Shown here in pieces: positions 46,084-56,800 of a stretch of DNA of 64,000 nt. The stretch is from NCBI GenBank assembly GCA_016793805.1, contig JAEUIZ010000028.1, positions 172,700-236,699 of the forward strand, written 5' to 3'. Source of the DNA: Phycisphaerae bacterium. GTDB lineage: Bacteria > Planctomycetota > Phycisphaerae > Phycisphaerales > UBA1924. The number at the start of each line of letters is the position of its first letter. Within the stretch, counting starts at the first letter, position 1. The position numbers and the translations under genes are program-made. The notes under the pieces were generated by a model. The model was not told the origin of the DNA, made no database searches, and worked only from the letters and a program-made list of their open reading frames with translations.

Positions 46084-48210
46084 ATGTATCCAACCCTTCA
46101 GGACTTCGTCCGCGCGCTCGATGGGGCCGGGGAGTTGCGGCGGGTGTCGTCGCCGGTCTCCCCGGTGCTCGAGATCGCCGCGCTGGCCGATCGGGAGTCG
46201 AAGTCGCCGGCGCCCAAGCCCGCGTCGCGGCAGGCGATGGCGAACGACCCGCGGCACCACCACCTCGGGGGGCGGGCGCTGCTCTTCGAGAACGTGCGCG
46301 GGAGCGACGTGCCCGTGCTCATCAACGCGTTCGGGTCGTACTCGCGGATGGAGATGGCCCTGGGCGTGGACGAGGCGACGCTCGCGGCACGGGACGGGCG
46401 CACGCCCGCGGTCGCGGGGTTCGAACGGATCGCGGCGGAGATCGCGGAACTCGTCCGGCCCGAACCCCCGCAGTCGATCGGCGACGCGCTGGCGAAGGCC
46501 CGTCGGCTGGCGCCGCTGCTGCGCGTGCCCCCGAAGCGCCGGCGCGGGATGGGCGCGTGCCAGGAGGTCGTGCGCACGGGCGACGGGGTGGACCTGTGCC
46601 GTTGGCCGCTGATCCGCTGCTGGCCGTTGGACGGCGACCTCGCGGCGGTGGGGTATCCGGCGGACGTGAACGCGGGGATCGCGGGGCTGGGGAGCGGGCC
46701 GGAGTGGGAGCGGGACTTTCGCGGGCGCTACGTCACGCTGGGCGGGATCCACACGATCCACGCCGACGACCGGGACCACCCACGCCCGCCCTCGCACAAC
46801 ATCGGGATGTACCGCGTGCAACTGCTCGGGCCGAGGCGGATGGCGATGCACTGGCACGTCCATCACGACGGAGCGCGGCACTGGCGCTCGTGGAAGGCGC
46901 TGGGAAGGCCGATGCCCGTGGCGATCGCGCTGGGGGGCGAGGCGGTGCTCCCGTACGCGGCGACGGCGCCGCTGCCCCCGGGGATCTCGGAACTGCTGAT
47001 GGCGGGATTCCTGAACCGTCGCGGGATCGAGATGTGCCGGGGACGGACGGTGCCGCTGTGGGTCCCGGCGAGCGCGGAGATCGTGATCGAGGGATACGTC
47101 GCGCACGAGGCGGGCGCGATCGGGTATGACCCGAGGCGCGCGGACGCGGGCACGCTCGGGCCGGGCGCGGTGTTCGAGGGACCCTTCGGCGACCACACGG
47201 GGTTCTACTCGCTGCCGGACCGGTACCCGATCCTGGAGGTGACGGCGATCACGCACCGTCGGCACCCGATCTATCCGACGACGATCGTGGGGCTCCCGCC
47301 GCAGGAGGACTACTTCCTGGGCAAGGCGACCGAGCGGGTGTTCCTCCCGCTGCTGCGGACGCTGGTGCCGGACATCGCGGACTACGACCTGCCGATGTTC
47401 GGGGCGTTCCACAACGCGGCGTTCGTGAAGATCCGCAAGGAGTACGCGTACCAGGCGCGTCGGATCATGCACGCGATCTGGGGCGCGGGGCAGATGAGTT
47501 GGACCAAGACGGTGGTGGTGGTGGACGAGGACGTGGACGTGCACGACACGTTCGCGGTGCTGCGTGCGGTGGGCGAGCGGTGCGTGCCGGCGCGGGACGC
47601 GGAGCACGTGCGCGGGCCGCTGGACATCCTCGACCACGCGGCGCCGTTCCTGGGCGCGGGCGCGAAGATGGGGCTGGACGCGACGCGCAAGCGCGGCGAC
47701 GCCGAGACGCACCGGGCGCTCGAGGGGATCGCGGCCGACCTGTGCGCCGCGGGCGAGATCGCACCCGTCATCGGCGAATCGGCGCGCGCGACCGAGGCTC
47801 GCGCGGCAACGCTCGCGGGGGTCCTGGGGGCGCGCATTCCGGAGGAACTCGGTGGCTGGTGGCTCTTCGTGCGTGCCGAGGCAGAAGATCCGGCGGCGAG
47901 CGCGGGAGTCGATGTCGGCGCGGGTGTGGCTGGAACGCGTCGCGCAGCGGGGCTGGTCAGGGCGCTCGGCGCGCTGCCGAACGAGGTCGAACTGCCGCGG
48001 TGGACCGTGATCGTCGGGCCGGACGCCGAGTTGGAGGACACCGAGTGCGTGCTCTTCCACTGGGCGGCTAACGCGTGCCCGGAGCGCGACCGCACCGAGA
48101 GCGTCTGCGGGCGACGAGTGGTCTTTGACGCCCGCCCAAAGCGGCCGGGCGTCGGGGCCAAGGGCCTCCCGATCCGCGATTGGCCGCCGATGCTGCGCGC
48201 GGCACCGTGA
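46084..48210 (+). CDS. UbiD-family decarboxylase
   Basis: 708 residues. It contains the UbiD core: LQDFVRALDGAGELRRV at the N-terminus, INAFGSYSRMEMALG, the prFMN-binding stretch NIGMYRVQLLGPRRMAMHWHVHHDGARHW, FEGPFGDHTGFYSLPDRYP (with the catalytic E of this motif) and FVKIRKEYAYQARRIMHAIW. Family members decarboxylate aromatic acids with a prenylated flavin; in planctomycetes this often serves menaquinone (futalosine pathway) synthesis. The C-terminal 200 residues are an extension beyond the usual 490. A TAACCT box lies 9 nt before the ATG, and no SD is seen. Confidence 0.88.
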   Translation: MYPTLQDFVRALDGAGELRRVSSPVSPVLEIAALADRESKSPAPKPASRQAMANDPRHHHLGGRALLFENVRGSDVPVLINAFGSYSRMEMALGVDEATLAARDGRTPAVAGFERIAAEIAELVRPEPPQSIGDALAKARRLAPLLRVPPKRRRGMGACQEVVRTGDGVDLCRWPLIRCWPLDGDLAAVGYPADVNAGIAGLGSGPEWERDFRGRYVTLGGIHTIHADDRDHPRPPSHNIGMYRVQLLGPRRMAMHWHVHHDGARHWRSWKALGRPMPVAIALGGEAVLPYAATAPLPPGISELLMAGFLNRRGIEMCRGRTVPLWVPASAEIVIEGYVAHEAGAIGYDPRRADAGTLGPGAVFEGPFGDHTGFYSLPDRYPILEVTAITHRRHPIYPTTIVGLPPQEDYFLGKATERVFLPLLRTLVPDIADYDLPMFGAFHNAAFVKIRKEYAYQARRIMHAIWGAGQMSWTKTVVVVDEDVDVHDTFAVLRAVGERCVPARDAEHVRGPLDILDHAAPFLGAGAKMGLDATRKRGDAETHRALEGIAADLCAAGEIAPVIGESARATEARAATLAGVLGARIPEELGGWWLFVRAEAEDPAASAGVDVGAGVAGTRRAAGLVRALGALPNEVELPRWTVIVGPDAELEDTECVLFHWAANACPERDRTESVCGRRVVFDARPKRPGVGAKGLPIRDWPPMLRAAP

Positions 48211-48609
48211 TCAGGCGGACTTGGCGGGCGTGGCGCGGCGCTCCCAGCGGAGGCGCTTGGCGTCGCCCCAGAGCATCTCGAGGTCGTAGTGCGCGCGGGT
48301 GTTGGGCTCGAAGACGTGGACGACGACATCGACGAAATCGGCGAGCAGCCACGTCGCGCGGTCGTCGGCCGAGGAGCGGTACGCCGCGTGGCCCAGCGAG
48401 GCCCCGAGTTCCTCGGCGTGGTGGATGGAGGAGCGCATCTGGCGGTCGGAAGTGCCCGACCCGATCACCACGAAATCGGTGACGCCCCCGAGTTCGCGGA
48501 GGTCGAGCACGAGCACGTCGGTGCACTTGTCGTCGTGGAGGAGTCGGGCGACCTCGATGGCGAATGTGCGGGCGCTGGGAGGGGCCTTCTTTCGGGCGGC
48601 GTCAGGCAT
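48211..48609 (-). CDS. rsfS: Ribosome silencing factor RsfS
   Basis: 132 residues. RsfS binds bL14 and blocks subunit joining when nutrients are low. The family core is present: DLRELGGVTDFVVIGSGTSDRQMRSSIHHAEEL (about 38-70) and VVVHVFEPNTRAHYDLEMLWGDAKRLRW. The ATG at 48609 was chosen (a TTG two codons upstream is possible) because TACGCT ends 5 nt before it; no SD is present. Its stop abuts that of the UbiD gene with no gap. Confidence 0.93.
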   Translation of the reverse strand: MPDAARKKAPPSARTFAIEVARLLHDDKCTDVLVLDLRELGGVTDFVVIGSGTSDRQMRSSIHHAEELGASLGHAAYRSSADDRATWLLADFVDVVVHVFEPNTRAHYDLEMLWGDAKRLRWERRATPAKSA

Positions 48610-48759
48610 GGCCAAGCGTACCCGTCGGTGGCGACCGAGGCGATCGCCTGGGAGCGATGAAGAATCGGCGTCGCTTCTCGAACTCGTCGCTCAGAGTCAG
48701 AGAGGTCGGCGGATGGTCCGGTGCTCGCTCGGTCGCGCAATTGCTGCGGGGGCGAGGCG

Positions 48760-48788
48760 TTGACACCCCGGGCGGTAGTCAGTAGGGT
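48760..48788 (+). promoter_or_regulatory. Promoter of the tpsB-tpsA locus
   Basis: TTGACA (48760-48765), a 17-bp spacer and TAGGGT (48783-48788), expected start near 48796, 43 nt before the TpsB ATG, where GGGAGGA provides the ribosome site. Confidence 0.6.
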
Positions 48789-48838
48789 GGAACGCCGTGG
48801 CCGGGGGTGCGGGGATGGTGGACCAGCCGGGAGGACGC

Positions 48839-50776
48839 ATGAAGAAGCAAGGGTTGCGCGCCGGGGCGCTCGTGGCGGCGATGGTGGCGTTGGCCGGCGC
48901 GGCACGCGGACAGGAGAAGGCGGCGGCTCCGACGCCGTTCCTGCCGGTGAGCGGGGTGGTAATCACGTACGTGCAGGATCACCCACAGAACCCGACGGTG
49001 GACGAGATCCTGTCCGCGACGCGGGTTCGGCTTTTGCGGGACGGGACGAAGTGGCGCGAGCCGCGCGAGGGCGAGGCGGCCGAGGAGGTGGCGCTGTCGC
49101 AACTGGGGCAGCCCGGGTATGACGAGTTGAGTGCCGGGGCGCTGGCGCAGGTGGTGTTCGCGCTGCGGGACGAGTTCATCCGGCGCGGGATCGCGGGCTT
49201 CCGCGTGGACGCGTCGAGCGAGGTCTCGCTCCCGGTGGACGAGAAGGGCCAGCCGGACCTGAAGTCCGGCGACTGGGGCAAGGACCTTCGGCCCCAGAGC
49301 CATCCGGACAATCCCAAGGAGTTCCGCGTCCAGGTGCTGATCGCGTCGGTCTCGGACGTGCGCACGCAGGCGGCGGGGGAACGGATCAAACTCGAGGACC
49401 GGCTGAACAACGCCAAGCACGACCGGATTCGTCGGAACTCCCCGGTGCAGCCCGCCGGCGAGGGGAGCGCCGGGGACCACCTGGATCGGAACAAGGTCAA
49501 CGACTACATGTCGCGGCTGAACCGGCATCCGGGCCGGCGCGTCGATGCGGCGGTCTCGGAGGGCGAGCAGCCCGGGCAGATCGTGCTGGACTACCTCGTG
49601 AACGAGGGCAAGCCGTGGACGGTCTACTTCCAGGTGGCAAACACCGGGACGGAGCAGACGAGCGAGTGGCGCGAGCGATTCGGGTTCTCGCACACCCAAC
49701 TGACGAACCACGACGACATCCTGAACCTGGACTATGTGACGGCGGGGTTCGACGCGGCGAACGCGCTGCTGGGCTCGTACGAGCGTCCGCTCGGTCGCGG
49801 GCGTGCGCACGTGCGCGTGTTCGGGAGTTGGAACGAGTTCACGGCATCGGACGTGGGGCAGGCCGGGGCGAAGTTCTCGGGCGACGGGTGGGAGTTGGGG
49901 GCGGAACTCAAGGTCAACGTGCTCCAGCGTCGCAACCTGTTCATCGACGCGGTGGTGGGCGGGCGGTGGTCGAACGTGAGCGTGACGGACGAGACGTTCG
50001 GCGGCAATCTCAATGGCGAGACGGACTTCTTCATCGCGTCGATCGGGCTGCGCGGAGAGCGGAACTCGGCGGAGATGTCGACCACGGGCGGGATCACGCT
50101 GGACATCAGCATCCCGGAGATCGCGGACACGGACCAGGGCGAACTGGACCAGTTGGGCCGGCAGAACACGAGCGACGACTGGACGGTGCTCAAGTGGGAG
50201 TTCGCGCACTCGATGTTCCTGGAGCCGCTGCTGAACCGGGCGTCGTGGAGCGACGTGGAGAACGGGAAGCCAACGCTGGCGCACGAGGTGGCGATCTCGT
50301 TCCGCGGGCAGTACGCGTTCGATCGGCGGCTGGTGCCGACGGCGGAGGAGGTGGTGGGCGGCTCGTACACGGTGCGCGGGTACACGGAGTCGATCGCGGT
50401 GGGCGACTCGGCGTACGTGGCGAGCGCGGAGTATCGGTACCACATCCCCTGGGGCCGGAGGGCGAACCCGGAGCCGACGAAGGGGTGGTTCGGGGAGCCG
50501 TTCCGCTGGGTCCCGCAGCAGCCGTACGGGCGCGCCGACTGGGACCTGATCGCGCGTGGGTTCGTCGATGCGGGGCAGACGTTCAACTCGAAGCGGCTGT
50601 CGTTCGAGGAGGACCACACGCTGGTGGGGGTGGGCGTGGGGCTGGAGTTGGTGGTGCGTCGGAACGTGGACGTTCGGCTGGACATCGGGTTCCCGCTGAA
50701 CGAGGTCAAGACCGCGAACGAGTCGAACGACGTGGGCGACGTGAAGTTCCACTTCTCGGCGACGCTGTCGTACTAG
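48839..50776 (+). CDS. TpsB-type two-partner secretion outer-membrane transporter
   Basis: 645 residues with a signal peptide (1-25, cleavage after ARG). The N-terminal 250 residues look like POTRA/linker modules (FALRDEFIRRGIAGFRVDAS, QIVLDYLVNEGKPWTVYFQVANTGTEQTSEW), and the rest is a beta-barrel, ending with a C-terminal aromatic (FSATLSY). GSYTVRGYTES (V512-Y515, VRGY) is the conserved lid-lock motif of Omp85/TpsB barrels. It would secrete the large protein encoded 96 bp downstream. The ATG at 48839 follows GGGAGGA. Confidence 0.85.
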   Translation: MKKQGLRAGALVAAMVALAGAARGQEKAAAPTPFLPVSGVVITYVQDHPQNPTVDEILSATRVRLLRDGTKWREPREGEAAEEVALSQLGQPGYDELSAGALAQVVFALRDEFIRRGIAGFRVDASSEVSLPVDEKGQPDLKSGDWGKDLRPQSHPDNPKEFRVQVLIASVSDVRTQAAGERIKLEDRLNNAKHDRIRRNSPVQPAGEGSAGDHLDRNKVNDYMSRLNRHPGRRVDAAVSEGEQPGQIVLDYLVNEGKPWTVYFQVANTGTEQTSEWRERFGFSHTQLTNHDDILNLDYVTAGFDAANALLGSYERPLGRGRAHVRVFGSWNEFTASDVGQAGAKFSGDGWELGAELKVNVLQRRNLFIDAVVGGRWSNVSVTDETFGGNLNGETDFFIASIGLRGERNSAEMSTTGGITLDISIPEIADTDQGELDQLGRQNTSDDWTVLKWEFAHSMFLEPLLNRASWSDVENGKPTLAHEVAISFRGQYAFDRRLVPTAEEVVGGSYTVRGYTESIAVGDSAYVASAEYRYHIPWGRRANPEPTKGWFGEPFRWVPQQPYGRADWDLIARGFVDAGQTFNSKRLSFEEDHTLVGVGVGLELVVRRNVDVRLDIGFPLNEVKTANESNDVGDVKFHFSATLSY

Positions 50777-50872
50777 TTCGGGACGGGGTGTAGTGTCGCG
50801 CCGGGCTCGGTCGGCGCGCGGACGGAGCAAGCGATCGGCGAGCGCGCGCGGCGCGCCGCCCGGAGTTGAGCC

Positions 50873-53800
50873 ATGCAGAGCAAGCCGTTCTTCACCGGTT
50901 CGGTCGTCGGGGTTGGCCTGGGTCGGTTCGTGTTCGCGGCCGGAGCGCTGACGGCGCTGACGGCCGCCGCGGTCGCCGGTCCCGAGGGCGCGCAGGTCGT
51001 CCGGGGCACCGCGACGATCAACCAGACCGGGGCCGTGACGACGATCCGGGCCGGGAACAACGCGATCATCGACTACTCGCGATTCAACGTCGGCACCGGC
51101 GAGACGGTCCGCTTCATCCAGCCCGGCGCGACCTCGCGCGTGCTCAACCGCGTCACGGGCGGCGACCCCACGCGGATCGACGGGTCGCTGCTGGCCAACG
51201 GGATCGTGTACATCTCGAACCCGTCGGGGATCTTCTTCGGCGGGCGGGCGATCGTGAGCGTCGGGGGCCTGACGGCGGCGGCGGGGACGATCACCAACCA
51301 GGACTTCCTCGCCGGGCGGGATCGCTTCACGGGCGTGACGGGCTCGGTGGTGAACCGGGGGACGATCCGATCGGCAGGCTCGGTGAACCTCGTCGGGCAG
51401 TACGTCTCGAACGCGGGCCACATCGCGGTGGAAGAGGGCACGCTGACGATGACGGCCGGGGACGAGGTGTACCTCGGGGGCCGCGAGGGCGGGCTGATGG
51501 TCCGCGTCTCGAAGGAGACGGCGGCGGGCGGCCGCGCGGGCGTCGAGAACTCCGGGACGATCCGGGCCAAGACCTCGATGCTCACCGCGGGCGACATGTA
51601 CTCGCTGGCGATCAAGAACACGGGCACGATCACGTCCAAGACGGTGCGGCTCGAGGGCAAGGGCTCGGGCGTCGTCCACGTCGGCGGGACCATCGACGCG
51701 CGCGGCGGGGCCGGCGAGTCGGGCGGCAACGTCACCATCACCGGCGAGAAGGTCGGGCTCTTTGCCGCCACGGTCGACGCCTCGGGCGGAACGAGCGGCG
51801 GGCGCGTTCGCGTGGGCGGGAGTTACCAGGGCCTGGGCGACCTCCGCCGGGCCGACGCCACGTACGTGAGCGCGGACTCGACGATCCGGGCCGACGGCGG
51901 GACGAACGGCGGCGCGGGCAAGGGCGGGCGCGTCATCGTCTGGAGCGAGGACTACACCAACTTCCAAGGCGCGATCTCGGCCCGCGGCGGTGCGACCGGG
52001 GGCGACGGTGGATTCGCTGAGGTATCGAGCCGGCAGGTGCTGTCATTCCGCGGCTCGGCCGACCTGCGCGCCGAGCGCGGCGCGATCGGGACGCTGCTGC
52101 TGGATCCAAACGACCTGACGATCCAGGCCGCGGGCACCACCACGAGCGTGACGAACACCGCGGGCGTCTTCGAGACCACGGCCGACTCGGCGATCCTGAC
52201 CACGGGCGACCTGGTGACGCAGTTGGGGCTCTCGGATGTCACGGTGCAGACGGCGAACCAGGTGGGCAGCGTGCAGCAGGGCAACATCACGATCGCCGAC
52301 ACCATCACGGCGCCGGCGAACGCCAACAGCCTGACGCTGCTGGCACACAACGACATCCTCCTGAACGCGGACATCGACTTCTCGGCGAGTTCGGGGAACG
52401 TGGTGCTGCGGGCCGACGGGGTGTCGGCCAACGGCGTCGGCCGCATCGACGCCTCCGGCGGCGGACAGGTGCTCATGGGCTCGGGCGGGCTGGCGATGAC
52501 GGCGGGCTCGGGCGTGGGCACGCTCGCGGCGCCGGTGTTCACCTCCGGCGCGACGACGATCGCGGCGTCCAGCGACACGGGAGGGATCTTCGTCCGCGAG
52601 ACCACGTCGGCGGGCCTGTCGATCGGGACCGTGGCCGGCACGAGCGGGCTGGCCTCGACGACCTCGGGGAACATCCAGGTCAACAACAGCGCGGGCTCGA
52701 TCACCATCGACCAGCCGATCTCCAGCGCGGGCCAGGTGCTCATCCAGGCGACCGACGGCGTCACCTTCAACGCCAACGCGTCGAGCGTGGGGATCTTCCG
52801 CGTCTTTGCGGACACGAACACGGACGGCACGGGCACGCTGGGGGTGGCCAATGGCGTGACGATCACGTCTGGGCTCGACTTCACGGGCGATGCCGCGGAC
52901 GTGGCGATCACCGGGACGGGCGCGATCACGGTGAGCGCGGCGGCGTCGAACCTGCTGCTCCGGCCCTCGACGCCGGCGCTGACGATCGGGCTGGGCGGGG
53001 CCGCGGGCAACTTCGCGCTCAGCGCGGCGGAGTTGCTGAACCTCTCGCCGGGCTCGACCGGACAGGTGGACATCGGGTTCGCGACCTCCGTGGGCGGGGA
53101 CGCGACGATCAACACCCTTTCGGTGCCGTACAGCATGGTGGTGCGCGGGGACAACGTCGAACTGGCGGCCGCGCAGGTGCTCACGATGAGCGGCGTGGGC
53201 CGACGGCTGACGCTCATCGGCACCGACGTGGACCTGAATGGCTCGATCACGGCGGGCACGAACGAGGTCGTGCTTCGTCCGCCCAGCGCGGGCGACGCGA
53301 TGGACCTGGGCGTGGGAGTGCCGACGGCGAACTTCGTGCTCACCAACACGGACTTCAACAACATCACGAGCGCGAGCAACGTACGGATCGGCCTGGGCGC
53401 GAACACGGGCACGGGGGCCGTGACGGTCGGGACGCTCAACCTCCTCAACGGGTACACGCTCGAGGTCCGCGGCGGGGCGACGACGATCGACTCGCTTACC
53501 TCGACCGCCGGCGTCACGTTCAACGCGAGCACGGGCAACGTGACCGTGGGGAGCATCGGCACGGGCGCGGCGAGCGTCTCCATCACGTCGGTCGCGGGCT
53601 CGATCCTCGACGATGCCCCGGATAACACCGCCGACATCACGACCACGGGCTCCGTCACGCTCTCGGCGGCGACGGCGATCGGCGCGGGCGGGAGCACCCT
53701 CGACCTCGACGTGGGCACGGTGACCTCGGCCGCCGCGACCACGGGCGGGGTGTTCCTGAGCCTCCTCGACGGGGACAGCGGGGGCGTGACGGTGGCGAGC

Positions 53801-56800
53801 GTCAGCGCCGGCAACACGGTGCTCATCGACTCGCCGGGCGTGGCCTCGGGCGCGTTCACGCTCACGAGCATCACCAGCGGCGCCGGCGGCGTCACGGTGA
53901 GCAACACCGGGAACCTGGTCCTGGGCACGATCTCGGCCGCGGGACAGGCCGCCTCGTTCGCGTCCACGGGCGGCTCGGTGCTCGACGACGGGACGCAAGG
54001 GACCCGAGTCACCGCGGGCACGGCGACCTTCACGGCCACGACCGGCGCCGTGGGCGCGAGCGGCACGGGCGACATCGACACCGACACGTCCACGAGCGTC
54101 TCGGCCTCGTCGGGCGCGGGCGGCGTGTTCATCCGCGAGGCCAACGCGCTCACGATCGCCGCGCTCACGACCACGGGCAACGGGAACGCCTCGCTCGTCA
54201 CGGACGCGGGCAACATCACGCAGTCGAGCGCGATCACGGTCGCGGGCCTCACGACGCTGAACGCCGCGGGAGGCAACGCCGATGTGATCCTGAACACGGC
54301 GGGCAACTCGTTCGGGACGGCGGGCGTCCAGACGACGGCACGCGACGCGACGATCCGCGGCAACGGGCTGGTCCGTCTCGGGACGTCGTCGATCGGCAAC
54401 GATCTGACGGTCACGTCGGACACGGGCAACATCGACGACAACGGGGTGGCGACCGTCGGTCGTGCCGCGACGTTCACCACCGCGGCCAACAACGCAACGA
54501 TCACCCTCGACCAACTCTCGGTCTCGGCCACGGGCGGGGGCGCGGGGATCTCCGTGAACACCACCGGCGCGAACGCGCACGCGACGATCGTGAACGCGAT
54601 CGACACCGTGCTGCGCACCTCGAGCATCGGGGGAAACCTGGCCGTGACGGCGACGACGGGGAACCTCACGGACTCCGGCACGGTGACCGTCGCGGGCAAC
54701 GCGGCGTTCACGACGGCCGCCGCCAACGCCGACATCAACCTCGATCAACTCGCCGTCGGGGCGACGAGCACGATCAGCGTGACGACCACCGGGAGCAACG
54801 GGGACGCGACGATCCGCAACGCCAACACGGTCATCCTCGGCACGTCCACCGTCGGACGCGACTTCGTCGTCGAGGCTTTCAGCGGAGCGATCACCGACAG
54901 CGGGATCAGCACGGTCGCGGGCAGCATGTCGCTCCTGGCCAACGGTGCGGGCGGCGGCGTCGACGTGGACCTGCTCCGCGTCGGGACCTCGCTCGTGCCC
55001 ACGAGCATCCTCTGCAACACCGCCGGCGACGCCACCATCGTCAACGCCTTCGGCGTCGGCTTCGGCGGCTCGATCGTCGGCGCGCTCACCCTCACCACCA
55101 CCGCCGGCGCCATCACCACCACCGGCGCCACCAACGTCGGCGGGATGACGATGCTCACCGCCAACGGGCTCGGCGGCGCGATCACCATGACCGGGCTCAA
55201 CGCGAGCATGGCCGTCGGCCTCAGCACCGTCGGCAACGCCACCATCACCAACGCCCAGGCCCTCGACCTCAAGGCCTCCACCGTCGGCGGCAACCTCGTC
55301 GCCTCCGCGACCGCAGGCGGCGTCACCGATTCCGGCGTCGTCAACGTCACGGGGATGGCCACCTTTGTCGCCAACGGCGGGGGCGCGGTGGTCAACATGG
55401 ACCAGTTGAACGTCGCCGGCTCGGTCGGCGTCGTCACGACGGGCAACGCGATCGTGGTGAACGCCCAGGCCCTCGACCTCAAGGCCTCCACCATCGGCGG
55501 GAACCTGACGGCGACCGCGACCGCCGGCGCGATCACCGACTCCGATCTCGTCTCGGTCGGCGGGATGGCGACGCTCACCGCCAACGGAGCGGGCGGGCTC
55601 ATCAACGTCGATCAGTTCTCGCTGGGGGCGATGGGCATCGCGCTGAACACGACGGGCAGCGCGACGCTCGCGACCACGGGGCCGTTGAACCTGAAGGCCT
55701 CGACGATCGGCGGCGACCTGATGGCCACCGCCGGCGCGGGCGCGATCACGGACTCGGGCGCGGTGAACGTCAGCGGGATGGCGATGCTGTTCGCCAATGG
55801 CGCGGGCGGCTCGATCGACGTGGACCAGGTCATCGCCGGCAGCGGGATCGGCGTGAGCACCGTCGGGAACGCGACCGTCGCCGCCGCGAGCTCGCTCGCG
55901 CTCAAGGCCTCCACGGTCGGCGGGGATCTCGCCGCCACGGCCGCCAACGGCACGCTCACCGACACCGGCACGATCGCCGTCTCGGGCAACGCGACACTGA
56001 CGGCGGGCGGGCTGGCCGGATCCATCACGATGGACCAACTCGCCGTGGCAGGGACGGTCGCCGTGAACTCCACCAACGACGCCACGATCGTCGACACCGG
56101 CGGCCTGCGTCTCGCGGCCTCGACCGTCGGCGGGAACCTCTTCGCGACCGCAGCGGGCGGCACGCTCGACGACTCCGGCACGGTCACCGTTCTGGGCAAC
56201 GCGAGCCTGACGACGGGCGGCCTGAACTCGGACATCGATGCCGACCAACTCGCCGTCGCGGGGCAGGTCTTCCTCACCGCCGGCCGAGACGCACGCGTGA
56301 TCAACGCCACGGCCCTGACGCTGGGGACCGGCGCGATCGGACGCGACCTGGTCGCGATCGCCACAACGGGCGACATGACCGACGGCGGCACGCTCTCGGT
56401 CGGACGCAACGCCGCCTTCACGACCCTGGCCTCGGGCGCGACGATCAACCTCGATCAACTGGCCGTCGGCGAGAGGATCGCGCTGAGCACCAACGGCACC
56501 GGGAGCGACGCGACAATCGTCAACGCGTCGGGCATCTTGCTCGGAGGCGCGTCGGTGGGTGGTAACCTCTCCGTCACGGCGACGCTGGGGAGCATCAGCG
56601 ACGTCGCCATGATCTTGCCCCAGGGCAACGCGACGTTCACCACGCTCCAGCCCGGTGGCAACATCACGCTCGCCCAGACAACGATGCAGGCCAATCGCAC
56701 GCTCTCCCTCAACACGGCGAGCGGCGGGAGCGCCTCGGTCATGCACTCCGGCGCCCTGCGGATGGGCGCGTCAAGCATCGGCGGGGACCTCTCGCTCTCG

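Noticed and set aside
52043..56746. 1,567-residue ORF antisense to the TpsA-like gene
   Set aside because: It is Arg/His/Pro-rich without recognisable domains, follows from GC-rich codon bias, and lies opposite a clear repeat protein.
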